This document shows positions 1 to 10,479 of a DNA stretch of 29,457 nucleotides, piece after piece (the stretch's first letter is position 1; each line of letters starts with the position of its first letter). The stretch spans positions 1 to 29,457 of the forward strand of contig NXFV01001010.1 of the NCBI GenBank assembly GCA_002803225.1. Direction: 5' to 3'. Under the pieces are notes generated by a model. It saw only the letters and a list, made by a program, of their open reading frames with translations. It did no database searches and was not told the origin of the DNA. A program made the position numbers and the translations under genes. The stretch comes from Gamarada debralockiae (Eukaryota; Ascomycota; Leotiomycetes; Helotiales; Hyphodiscaceae).

Positions 1-550
1 GTTAACCACTAAAAACATAGCCTCTAAGCCATTTATAGGGCTCTTAGTGCATCCTTAAGGCCTAATTTTACTTAAACTTTTAACTATATCCTTTATACTT
101 AATCCTACCTAGCTATTCTCTTAATTTATATATCCCTTACTATTTTATAATAAATCGCAACTAAATCTATTATAACTAAGGTGTCTACGAAGGTAGGGGG
201 CATTGAAATCGGGTGACGCTTAAGTGAGAGCTTAAAACACCAAAATCTCTATATTTTCAAACTCCTATATAAAATCACCTTAATATAAGAAATTCTCAAT
301 TAAGGGCTTATAAAATAAAAGAGAAGCAGCTCTATTATTATATATAAATTTTGAGAAAATTAAACTCAAGGAGTATTTATTATTGTGACTAAAGATAGGG
401 AGTTGCCCGCGGCCTTCGTACCTCTAATTAATTCCGCCCGATTTCAATGCCCGCCGCCTTCATGTCTACCCTATAACAGGATATTGCTTATAGCGCTTAT
501 CCCCTATAATTGCCCTGTTAGCGTAGTAGCGCAAGCCCTAAGGAAGCGAG
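1..550. other. AT-rich gene-free stretch
   Basis: This stretch is strongly AT-rich, with many in-frame stops in all frames and no recognisable protein segment. It looks like repeat-derived, possibly RIP-altered DNA. The only structure seen in it is the inverted-end element at 182-469, listed separately. Confidence 0.5.
182..469. mobile_element. MITE-like element with imperfect terminal inverted repeats
   Basis: An inverted repeat of about 27 bp occupies 189-215 on the left and 435-461 on the right. The core GGGCATTGAAATCGGG is identical in both arms, and there are about four mismatches elsewhere, mostly C/T. The identical 7-mer TGTCTAC lies immediately outside each arm (182-188 and 463-469) and could be a target-site duplication. 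A further imperfect copy of the outer arm lies at 405-419. The interior is AT-rich and encodes nothing recognisable. Small size, inverted ends and flanking direct repeats fit a non-autonomous DNA transposon. The superfamily cannot be named from this. Confidence 0.45.
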
Positions 551-2303
551 TCTAGTGATTCATTACAGGCCTTTATACCCTGAAGTATCGCTCGCGAGCA
601 AGTATCGATCGCCTTACATAATCTCGATCGACCGCACTGCTCCCTTCCGAGACAGATTTCCCATCTGGTGCATCTCCTCGGACAGAAATAATCAACCACA
701 GCGGTCGATTACCAAGAATCGGCAACACTTGTTCAGATCAATCACAGGTTACGAATACAGAACAGCAATTGAAGTAGAGACTCTTCTCGCCAACCGCGAC
801 TTCGCAATGGCCGAGATAAAGCAAAGAATTGCCTGCACGCATTTGACTTCCACATTTCGCCCTTTTCTCAATTGGCCGACCAGTTGAATCCCAGTAAAGT
901 ATGTGCCAGTACTCATACAACGAGAATACCTGCTAATCAAGCTTCCAGCAGTTCAAGTCAACGCCACGGCTAATAGCGATGCGATGCCTCTCAGTGAAGC
1001 TACCGGAGCCGTCACCTCCTTACTCTTGGACTCCTCGACCCTCACCAAGACTTCTACGTTCAGACCTCTACCACGAATTCATATGCTTCCCGAACCTTCC
1101 TCTCGAGCATAGGCAAAAGGTATAGCGCGAAACTTTCCCACCTCAAGCCGTCGCAATCATTATCTCGAGTACCGCAAATACTGAGCTGGACAAGACACCT
1201 CTTCCAATCGGTCTTCGCGTCTGTACCGAAAGTCGACCCTTCGTCACTATTTGTGTCTTCTTCAGGAACCGAGTTCCTGGTGTTAAACGTCTTCGTTATC
1301 GCGACCTCCACGCCTAAATGCCTCGCCCAATCTGCATAAACCCTCCAGTGGATTCTGTTTGGTTCGGGTTTGTATAGTTTGGAGATCAAGATTTCCACGT
1401 TCTGCTTGATTATCTGGAATTGCAAAACCCCAGAATCTTCAATGAGGCCAAAATAGTCATGGTCTCTACATACCTTTGGCCTTCTGACATTAAACCACAA
1501 TGCGTGTCAAATGGATAATACAGCGCAAAGCTTTTGACTAGATTCTGCGGTCTTGAGTCGGTTGAGTTTCGGTCCAAATATCCCAGTACAAATTCTGAAA
1601 TGGACCGCTCGCAGCGGGATGGACAGTCCCGACTAATGCAACAGAGGCTGCTTTCAAGAAAGAACAGGCTGGTTTACAGCCGTACAAATACGGGGCGTGG
1701 AGAACCAGATTCCGGTGCTTTCTTGGACTTACGAGGAAGATTGAGTGGTAATTCTGGTTTGAGAGGAGATTGAGAATTAGAGCGCATGGTATTCAAGCAT
1801 GGCGATTTGTTTATTGGCTTCCTTGGGCGTCTGCCTTTTGGGGCAGACTACGCCCTTTATCAACTATGCACAATATCAATAACAGAAATATCCATGAAAC
1901 GTCTTCCAGTGAGAAATAAATCGACGAGTAAAAGTTTAGAAATTGCCATGGTGTGTACGATTCTAGCAGGACACAAGCCTTGAGCCTTGAGAACTATAAC
2001 CTCAATAGCATTGCCGCGAGGTCACTGAAATCTTCGTCGACCTTAAGGTAAGCTCTTGTGACAAGTGGTGTGAATTTCCCTGAGATCATATGGCCCATCT
2101 CCTCCAAAAACAGGAGAATTCAAATTTATCCTCAATTATCTCCACTCCCCTTTTTCCACAAGTGAACTCCACAAAAAACAAACATTCCTTGCAGGCACGT
2201 CGATCTCTCAACTCGCAACTTCAAAAATCTGGGACGATTCAACAACTCGCAAAGCATCCCCAATTCTGAGGCGATCGCCAAAGCATGGCCAGTCCAACTT
2301 AAG
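551..2303. other. Stretch without a convincing gene
   Basis: Only short open frames occur here. The longest, on the minus strand at 1060-1500 (146 codons), has protein-like composition, with a tryptophan-rich stretch in mid-frame. It has no recognised family, no clear upstream exon and no supporting neighbours. Another minus-frame segment continues past its stop near 960-1090, so a decayed gene is possible. Nothing here is strong enough to call. Confidence 0.4.
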
Positions 2304-3002
2304 ATGGGTCATCTTCAAGCTCTCTCTACCCAGTAAGTACCGCTCTTCAAGCTGAATTCCTCTTTCTGATGCTTACTCTAACGTACCAGGCACGTCTCAA
2401 CTTCCGATGTTTTCGACACAGAAGCCGCAGAAATATTCGCTCTCCTCAAGCTCGAGCTCGCGGACCCAGAGCAAGACCTCGCCGTACAACACTTTGAAAG
2501 TGACTTCACCTGGTTTCCGATCCTCCCAGTTGAATAGCGACTTCACATCTGGCGCTTCGCAGCTCCTCAAACTTGACCCCAAGGCGTTCCCAGCGATACA
2601 GATTAGCTGGAAGCAGTACAAAGACGGCGAGCCTTGTGCCATCCTCCACGCCCACCACGAAAGTCGTCTCGAAACTCAAAAGCAGGACGAATTTTCTCTC
2701 ACCCTACCTCGGGATGAATATCAGCTCCAGATACTATGTCGACAAAACGGATATTCTTCGAGGTGTACGATCTGCTTCGGCCCCAAAAAAGACCATATCT
2801 ACATACATTGACATGTTCTGTTCTCGACTTATCTCTCGCGGCTGAATGAACAGCCCGTGGCATTTAACGATATTGAAGAATTGGTAGTGATGGGAGTTGG
2901 CTGGATGCTGACGCACTTGCGTACCTCGAGGAGGGGAATAGAGCGCTCTTCTTTTGGCTGTTTCAGACGTTTCCACAATTGGAAGAGGTTGTGGATTGTT
3001 GA
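2304..3002 (+). pseudogene. 2EXR-domain protein pseudogene
   Basis: ATG at 2304 opens a short exon. A 57-nt intron follows (2333-2389: GTAAGT donor, CTAAC before the CCAG acceptor), then an exon reading to a TAG at 2535. The exon ends in FTWFPILPVE, and the codons after the TAG read RLHIWRFA. Together these match the start of the fungal 2EXR domain (F..FP.LP.E.RL.IW). Domain-like text resumes in other frames: IQISWK with ILHAHHESR near 2595-2680, YYVDKTDIL near 2730, EELVVMGVGW near 2877 and FFWLFQTFPQLEEVVDC up to 3002. At least four frame changes and one or two stops separate these pieces. 2EXR proteins are lineage-expanded fungal proteins of unknown role. The order of the motifs supports one decayed gene rather than several. 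Confidence 0.75.
2333..2389 (+). other. Intron in the 2EXR pseudogene
   Basis: The donor GTAAGT, a branch-like CTAAC and the acceptor CCAG give a 57-nt phase-2 intron. Removing it joins the ATG exon in frame with the 2EXR exon, which supports the chosen start. Confidence 0.65.
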
Positions 3003-3606
3003 GCGATGTTCAAAATGGGAAAGAAGGTTTCTGAAAACACAAGACAGGATTCAGAAATGTTAGGAGAGCCTGCTGGAGTATTCACCAAGTTGAACGAAGA
3101 AGATGACTACTCTGTGATAGCCATCTCGGAAACCATCGTCAGTCCGTACCGGCAGCTCGACCAAACGCTTGTTTACAGACGCAAGGATCAATCGAGAGAA
3201 AAGTTGCCGCTAAGGCGCTTCACCGGCCTCTCAAGTGATACCGTTGGATTGGTTGATGGATGATAGAGGCTAGATGGTGGAATGGTGGAATGGTGTTGTA
3301 AGACAAGGCGAGGTTAAGGTATGGTGGCTAAGGATCCGCCAGCGAGTGGTTTGTCGCAGCAAGGCCTCAACATTCTGTCAACTAATTAGCTCACTTGATG
3401 TCGAACAATGGTGTTGAAGGGAGGAGCATAACGAGAAAATGGGATAGGCAAAAGGCACTGCATCGACGGATACTCGAAAACGCAATCACTGACCAAAATA
3501 AAGCAATTGAACCTCTGCACTTGCATCTCGACTCCCATCCACGAAGCCTCACAGTACTTCATTCGCAAAAGTGTCGTAAATAATAAACATTATAAAATTC
3601 ATGCAC
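3003..3606. other. Gene-free stretch between convergent units
   Basis: A fading protein-like tail may continue from the 2EXR relic to about 3263. Beyond it nothing is recognisable before the stop codon of the minus-strand membrane-protein gene at 3607. Confidence 0.4.
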
Positions 3607-6455
3607 TCAAAGCCAGCTCCTCCGCTTGCTGCTAAGCTTGCTATAACTAGCCATACTCTTCAAATTATGCCGTTCCCTTCTCCTCCTCAGTTCATATTCG
3701 CTAGGCCCTCTATCGCCCTCCTTAATAAAGAAATGATTCGAGCTCTCCTCATGCCTAACATGCCACGGCACATTCAACTGGTCCTTTTCTGGGCCCGCTC
3801 CACAGCTTCCCCTTAACCTCTCAGAAGGAGGACTGTTAACCGCTAAGGCGAAAAGATTTTGCGGCTCAGTGTAATCGGTGACGAGACCTGATCGAAGAAA
3901 GAAATAAACCAGGCAGAAAACGTTGGTGGCGAAGACGAGTAAGAGGACGACGTAGAAGATGCCTTGCCATTTTTGGAGAAGGCCAGAGGTGTATTGTTGA
4001 GACGAGAGGGAAGCGTTGAAAGACAGGTAGGTCCCGGGATCGAGCTGGTTCGCTGTGTAGTTCCAGAAGTGATAGTATGTTGCGCCTGTTGTGCTTAACA
4101 GCAGTGTGTTTCCAGCCATGACTGCTAGCACTTCCGCAATGCTTGGCATTAACGTGCTAAGCTGGGGAAGTGGATTTCCCTGATAACCAGTGACGAGAGG
4201 AATGAATTGTGATAGTAGTCGTGCGGTTGAGGAATTCGCGTTGGCGATGCCATCATTCAGTGACAATGCCAAAGCCCATTCGGAGCCGACGTTCCTCCAG
4301 TCTGTGCTCTTCACTATTGGGGCGTCGACAACGGATTTGTCGTAGGCATCGTGATCGGATGGGTCCTCGCAGTTCGTTTGTAGAGTTCCTTCGCTGGTTC
4401 CCGACACGTTATATCGTGTGCTGCAGACCGGTGAGAGGAATGAGCGTAACTGGCACATAGTGTAGTTCTGTATGGTAGAGGACTTGATGAGGAGGTAGAT
4501 GGAGTCGCTGGACGGGACAGTGACGTTGAGCAATGAGTTAAAGTCGATTGGAAGCTGTCACGGTTAGCTGCTGTTATGGCTATGGAGAGGAAGCGGCTTA
4601 CCATTGGAAATACTGGGGGCTGGCGTTCGTAGGTAGCACCCCATTCAAAAATATCGTCAACCACTGTGCTGTTGAAATACAATTGCCCTGGTTGCAGCTG
4701 AGCCTCATTTTGATAGCCAGTCCAAGGTATCTGCTGTCCAGGAATGTCGCTGTCGTTTGTTATAGCATTAGGCCAAAGAACGTAGACCAGAGGCTCCAGC
4801 TCGGTTGCATTCATGTTGACACACAACACGTTGACTGTTGGACTGACAACTGATGCCCGCACAGAATATTCTCCAAGTCCTGCCAGATCTTCCGGTTGTA
4901 AAATGCCGTTCTTGGGGTCATGAGCCGCTGAGAAGACCCCTGCGTGCGGCATGGACATCGTCACATTGTTTATTATCCGGTTGTATTTCAAGTAAGCGGC
5001 GGTTGTATTGCTCTGGTTTGTTGCCACCCAGCTTCCTGTCACTGTCGTATTGTCGTAGAGCATCCCAACTGGCGGTGGGCGTTCAGCAAGATTCGTTGAG
5101 GCACCTTCCCCTCCTGTGCCGATCGTTGCCCATGTTTCAAGATATGCGAGAGAGTTGTGGTATGCTGGAGATTGTTAACTATGAGGAAGCATTGGAAAAT
5201 GCGGAATGAAATACCTTGGCCGGCATGCTCAATTGACAAGCAAGTCGTACCAGCATATTGTGGGTCCATGACTTTAGTCACTGGGGTTTGGCAATTGTCT
5301 TCAATGTAAAACGGATTGGCGTAGCTTGCCTGCACAAGTCCCTCCATCACCTTATTTTCCCACTTTCCATATTTCAAGTGTGGGGACACCAGGGCATCTG
5401 AAGCGGTCGTGTAGAACGTAGCTACGAAAGCAGCGGTCAACGTAATGGCACCAAGAATCGTGAGTCCAGCATGCTGAATATGTTGCCAATGAGTGATCAT
5501 AAAACCTGGTTGAATTACCCAGGTTCGCATGGTTAACTCAGGGATAGTGACACCTCTCGACGCTTTCACAATGGATCTCCTACTAAGAACTTGCCCCAGA
5601 AAGGTAACAAAAACGGTAACGAAGGACAGTTCAATGGTCTTGGCGAATAAAGCAAAGAGGGTAGATGCGGTTGATGGAGTTAAAGATCCTCCCGAATGTA
5701 TGGTTCGCCCATATCGTGGTTGGACAATAGCAAGCATGAGCCAAATCCCGGAGAAAATGGTGGAGTATACGGAGAGCATGAGGATTGAGATCGAAAGCCA
5801 ACTGGCGCGGGAGGAGTGTATATCGTGGGTCGTGGGGCATCCTTCAAGAAGGCCTGGCAGAGTTAGCAAAAGTTTGCGTGGGGCATCCGTTCAACAAACG
5901 CTTATTATCATTGTCATCATCGTCATTCGTAGATCTATGTTGGTAGTCCTCCGTATACCCATTGTCGAGACTCCCGTGTAAGGAGGTTTTGCCCTTTGAT
6001 ATGTCCTGTTCATCCATCTCCTGCATTGGGTCCAATCCTCCTCCAAATGTATAGTTGCCAGAATCATATCGCTGCCACGCCGGCGCCGGCGAGAGAAATG
6101 CCTTCGAAGATCCGGGAGTTTGCGGGGTCATGGGAGAGCTCTTCGCGGTTGTCGAAGGTGTGAAAGGTTTCGAAGGAGAAGGAGGAGTGAGGGAGCTCCG
6201 ACTCCCAACCGGAACTCGATTAATTGACCTAGGTGCTCCCGTAATCCCAAGTCCTTGTACGTTGTCCTCCATGTTACTGACCGAAGAACTCGGTGCTGGA
6301 TCATCGGGGAAGTCTACGGAGCCTTGCGAGTTCATTCGATGGTACCCGTGTCGCTGATGTGGAAAGGTCGGGGAAGCGATTGCGGTGGAAGTATCCGATA
6401 AATCACTACCTTCTTGTCTCAGAAGACTGCGACGATCTGGCGGATTGTCTGACAT
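3607..6455 (-). CDS. Multi-pass membrane protein with large glycosylated-looking ectodomain (901 aa, function unknown)
   Basis: Four exons: 6455-5900, 5853-5215, 5164-4602 and 4554-3607. The three introns (46, 50 and 47 nt) have GT..AG ends and CTAAC-like branch sites. The joined frame is open for 901 codons. Residues 1-200 are Ser/Pro/Thr-rich and disordered, with an Asp/Asn run (NDDDDNDNK). Hydrophobic segments lie at about 204-229, 251-275 and 314-335. A region of roughly 450 residues with many N-x-S/T sites follows (for example NTT, NQSNTT, NVT, NDSD, NYT, NVS, NSS, NAS), then a fourth membrane helix at about 784-806 and a basic C-tail of about 95 residues. The even number of helices places both tails on one side, presumably cytosolic, with the glycosylated region outside or luminal. 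I do not recognise a named family; the layout resembles uncharacterised fungal plasma-membrane proteins. The gene is intact and ends convergently with the 2EXR relic. Confidence 0.85.
5854..5899 (-). other. 46-nt intron whose 5' part duplicates the start of the next exon
   Basis: The donor is GTTTGT; the branch-like GCTAAC is followed by the acceptor TGCCAG. The 12-mer GGATGCCCCACG occurs once in the intron and again just inside the following exon, each time preceded by a similar TTGAA-containing stretch. Without splicing the frame shifts to a stop within a few codons, so splicing is required. Confidence 0.7.
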
Positions 6456-8809
6456 CTTTGCTGAGTTTCAATTGAGTTGGTCAATTGACTGCGAAGTCAG
6501 TATGTTGGATTATTATCAGCGATATGCACCTCGAATGTACCAGCAAATCAGCAAGCAGCACTGCGCCGCTCAATGACGACGATGGCAGAGAATAGACGAA
6601 CAGATGGGGCTGGCAGCTGCTGCCAGCAAGCAAAAGACCCTTACATTCGTAAAAGGCTGTTTGTTGCCAAGCTCCGCCATGATGGCTGACGGAAGACTGG
6701 TCCATTTCCGGAGGACAGAACCATCATAATGCAAGCCTCAAGCGCAAGGCAACTCTCGCGTGAAACTTGACCTGCCAAGATGAGACAGATGATGGTTTTG
6801 AAGCGATCCCTACCAGAGTGCGCATGTTGGGGGCTATTTCCTGTCCGTGATGTTTGAGGTGATTGGTGCTCAGTACGAAGTATGCAGGTCTTAGCGGATA
6901 TAGCTTAAGGTCAAAGCCACAAACTTTTCGCTTACATTATCAATCACAGTTCACTCAACGACATGGACAGCCTTCTCATGTCACGTCATCACTCTCTTCT
7001 GCCTTCGTATCTTTCTCCACCATAAATAGTCATGCGATGCGATAGTTGACTGAATAAGAGGGCTTGAATCTGTCAGAGGCATCGTAAAGACTGTAGGCCT
7101 TACTGGATTTGCAATTCCCCTCGGAGCCTTCTCTTGCCCCCAAAGTCCTACTATGATTGCATTTGGAAGCCTTGGATTCATGGTCCAAACTGTTCAAATA
7201 GTAGTAATTCCCCTAACCGGAGGGTTGGTCTTCCATTGCATTCAGCCAATGTTCTGTGCTGCCAGCGACACAGCAGCAAATGGTTATGGAACCCCGCTCG
7301 AGTACAAAGTCCAGTGGCTGCCCTATCCAATCATCCACGCTGCAGTTCAGCTGTCGAGGTGTGTGAATCAACTCCCTATTTCTCCAATTGCAAATTATGC
7401 TACCAAAAGTTGTGTTTGCTCGTTCGTTCATTCAACCTTGTTGAGACCCTTGCAGGATGGATAGCTCCCGAGGCTTGTTGATTGGCATCCTCATTCCCTC
7501 TTGCAGTGTCCCCTCGAATTTTTTCCGGTGGATATGCTCCGCTATGCTGAAGTTTGGGCTTCCCAACCCTTGGAAAGGCTGCACCAAAAGTTTAGAGAAC
7601 TGCGATATATTAGTGGGGCTCTCACAACGACAACGAGATTATTACCATCAATCGCATCTACGAACCATTCACCATCCCAATTGCCTCCCCAACTATATCC
7701 CAGGCACAGATCCGAAGAAAAGCTGTGTCTGCTGTGTCTCTGCGAGACTTCGCCGCAGCTACATCGACCTGGCGTTGGGAAATTGACCCTCTGCATTCGT
7801 CCACAAAATGTGTAGGCCTCGATTTGAAATTTGAAATTTAGCCGGAATATTTCTCGAGGTGGATTGGATTCCTCGTGCTTCGGCAAACCTACTCTATGTC
7901 TGAATGGCATGGCGATGATTGATGGCCAGCATTGCTTCGGCTGTCTCCCTTGACTGCAAGCCATCAGCCATGAACATTTGAGATCTCTGAGTATTTCAGG
8001 CGTGATTGATACATGACTCAGCTAGGAAGAGAACTCAAGATCTTCTGAGCCTGTGTTTGGCTTCAAAAATATTGAAGAGAAGTGCCATACAGACTGCCGC
8101 AACGATGCTCCCTTTCTCACCGAGAGGCACACCACCAACGCTTGATTTGTTGAAGCGGATGGAAACTTTCTCGCCCTTTTATTGATTGTCATAAAAACAT
8201 AGAACGTTTTGAAACACGGTGACCTCTCTAATTTGGCGTTCTATCTGTGACCAAGGTCTACGAAATGGAAGATTCGTCCAGCGACAGCCCTGTCTTGCAG
8301 CAATGAAATAGTGGCCTCCAATCAAGAACCTTTGGAAGGGGCTTATATGTTCTATCCTCATGGCTGTCATCGCTGATGGCAGCTGCCCATCCTAACTTAG
8401 TTGAATATTTCCTTTGAGATGTCCAAATTCTGCCCTTTAAATCAGACATCAGACTTCATGCAACTTCTACAATAACAAAGCTCTTTCAGTGTCAAAGAAT
8501 CGTCCTTTGCTTCACAGCTCCATGTCAACCATCAGAATTTTCATGAACCTGCCATCGCAGTTATTGCCTCAACGGCCTGGTTTACTAGTACAAAGCGAGA
8601 GACAAGACTCATTTGTCTTAGACGGGCGAGGACAGTACTCATCTTCTCTTATTGATTTTATTTTCCCTCTTCTCATCTACACCACAAACAACACCAAGAA
8701 TACCTAGCAAGATAGCTAGACTCCCTATCCCACTCCCCCCAGCTGCTAATCGGGAGTAAGTTATTGCGTTCCGACTCCTCAATTACGCGACATATCCTTA
8801 CGTTTTTAG
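6456..8809. other. Long intergenic region between divergent genes
   Basis: About 2.3 kb separates the membrane-protein start (6455, minus) from the first coding-like exon on the plus strand (8810). Open frames of about 100-140 codons occur near 7134-7964 on both strands, but none has a recognisable motif or a consistent splice model. The end of the region (about 8640-8809) contains pyrimidine-rich tracts and a possible 5'-UTR intron, GTAAGT at 8754 to TTTTTAG at 8809. It presumably holds promoters for both flanking genes. Confidence 0.45.
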
Positions 8810-9143
8810 GACAGCGCTCGACCATCAATATGGCCTTTTCTCCAGCCTCGACCATTCTTGAAAGCCCAAGCGTCCGTACGCTACCCCTCTCCTTTACCAA
8901 CTCCAGTACTTCACACTTACTCTTTCAAAGCCAAGGAAGGGGAAGGTCCTTACACAGCTTTCGCAGAAGAGAAGAGCTATTGGAGCCCGGACTCCGCCAG
9001 TATGCCATCCCCTGATCTTCCTCAATGATTCAAGTTCTGACTTTTCAAAGGTGACGAGGAAGACTTCACTTTCGTCGAGAAGGAAGTGGATTCCGACCAG
9101 AAGTCTTACTTCTCTGGCGACGAGTATATTCACATTCCCTCCC
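8810..9143 (+). other. Coding-like upstream exons of the 378-aa protein gene
   Basis: One frame stays open from 8810 to 8999. After removal of a 51-nt intron (9000-9050: GTATGC donor, CTGAC branch, AAAG acceptor) it continues to 9143 and, through a second 51-nt intron (9144-9194: GTGAGT, TCTAAC, AAG), into the gene downstream. The text is acidic and protein-like (SFKAKEGEGPYTAF, then DEEDFTFVEKEVDSD). However, this frame has no ATG. The only good ATG, at 8830 in an ATCAATATGGCC context, is one base out of frame. Either translation starts downstream at 9227, or there is a one-base difference here, or an unseen exon supplies the start. Confidence 0.5.
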
Positions 9144-9226
9144 GTGAGTCGCGTCTTCTCCTTTTAACATGTCTGCAATCTAACAATCTCCAAGCCGATC
9201 GCAAGCGACTCTCTACCGCATCCAAC

Positions 9227-10479
9227 ATGGCCTCCTCCTTGAAGACGAGCTCCAAGAAGGGCAAAGGTCAGGTCGCTGCGACTCCCGAGAAGACTAAGCT
9301 TGCCGTCATCAAGGAGCGTCCCATTACGAAGGATGCCGTCAATGACCAACTTCGCGATTCCTACCCCGATCGCAACCTCGGAGAAACCGAATTCCCACAC
9401 ATCGCTCCCTCCGTCTCTACCCCCGAGCTTCAACACTTGTACGATGTAGTTCGAGGTCGCATCTTCCAGGCCGTCCACGCCGAAAACTTCCGTGGCGGGC
9501 ACTTCAAGGCTCTCTTGACCCCTGATCGTTCCGTTCTGAGCATCATCCTCGACATGGAGCTCTCCGGCGAGGTCTCACGCGAGCAGTTTAGAGTGATGTT
9601 CAACTTTGAGCGTGTTTGGTGCCGTGCCATCGGTCAGAGCAAGGAGTATCCGATCCTCAACGAAGCCTTCATCGAGCAGAAGGGTCTTGAACTTGCGGCG
9701 GATGAATTCATCTACATGCTTGACAAGGAGAAGGAGGATCCATTGCCTTACCCCCTCCCTGAGCACATGAAGTATGTGGATCCACGTATCTTCCGCGAGA
9801 AGCTTCAACGTGTTGCCGCTTATCAGGATGCTCGGGATGCTGCTGCTGCCTCTACCGCTGCTACTGGCTCCTCCCCTGCTCGCGTGTCTTCTTCAAACAC
9901 TGCTGGTCCTGCTGCTCCCGTTACTTTTTTCACTGGCGACATAACCTCTTCCAACCCTCTTCTCGTTCTCGGTATCACCAAGGCCCGCGTTCTCGCCGTA
10001 CTTGCCGAATATTCCGCCGCCACCTCTCCCGACCGTGTCCTGCGCAGCGCCTGGGTTGAGGTTTCCAAGATCAAGGGTGATTTCTCTGCCAAGACTATTG
10101 ACAAGTTATCTAATGATACGGTCGGACTTATCTACAACTACATCCAGAGTGAGGCTGAAGGTACATCGCTTTTCCCAGTTTCCCCCAAACATCTTAATAT
10201 CTTCAAAACCTAACGTATTCTACAGCCAAGAACGTTCCGATGCCAATGAGCAGAGTTATTCAGCACACACTCGCTAGTCTTGAGGCTATTCAGCTTAGCG
10301 CACCCCTCTCTAACAAGGATCGTAAGTACATGTACTTCCTTCCTTCCAGGAAACAGCTAACCAACATCACAGGCTCTGATCTCTATGATCCCGAACCCCA
10401 GGCCCCTGAGGGCTTTGTTGGCAAGATCAAGCGTGCGCTCAGTAAGGAGGATAAGGAAGGAGCCTCAGATGCGACCTAG
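9227..10479 (+). CDS. Conserved-looking fungal protein of unknown function (at least 378 aa)
   Basis: Exons 9227-10160, 10226-10321 and 10373-10479. The introns are 65 and 51 nt; the first has an ACCTAACG branch and TACAG acceptor, the second a GTAAGT donor and GCTAAC branch. From ATG 9227 the joined frame encodes 378 aa. It starts with a basic Lys/Ser-rich stretch, then an alpha-helical region of about 130 residues with several aromatic positions (FNFERVWCRAIG, EFIYMLDKE). An Ala/Ser/Pro linker lies at about residues 201-233, then a second helical domain and a charged tail (KRALSKEDKEGASDA). No membrane helix or catalytic motif was recognised. The start is uncertain because in-frame coding-like exons extend upstream to 8810. 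High codon regularity and clean introns argue for a well-expressed, conserved gene. Confidence 0.75.

Noticed and set aside
1060..1500. 146-codon minus-strand frame with protein-like text
   Set aside because: There is no recognised family, no clear start exon and no supporting splice sites. It is mentioned only in the note on the stretch.
7134..7964. Several 100-140-codon frames on both strands
   Set aside because: They overlap one another, are Cys/Ser/Trp-rich in the way random frames are, and contain no motif.
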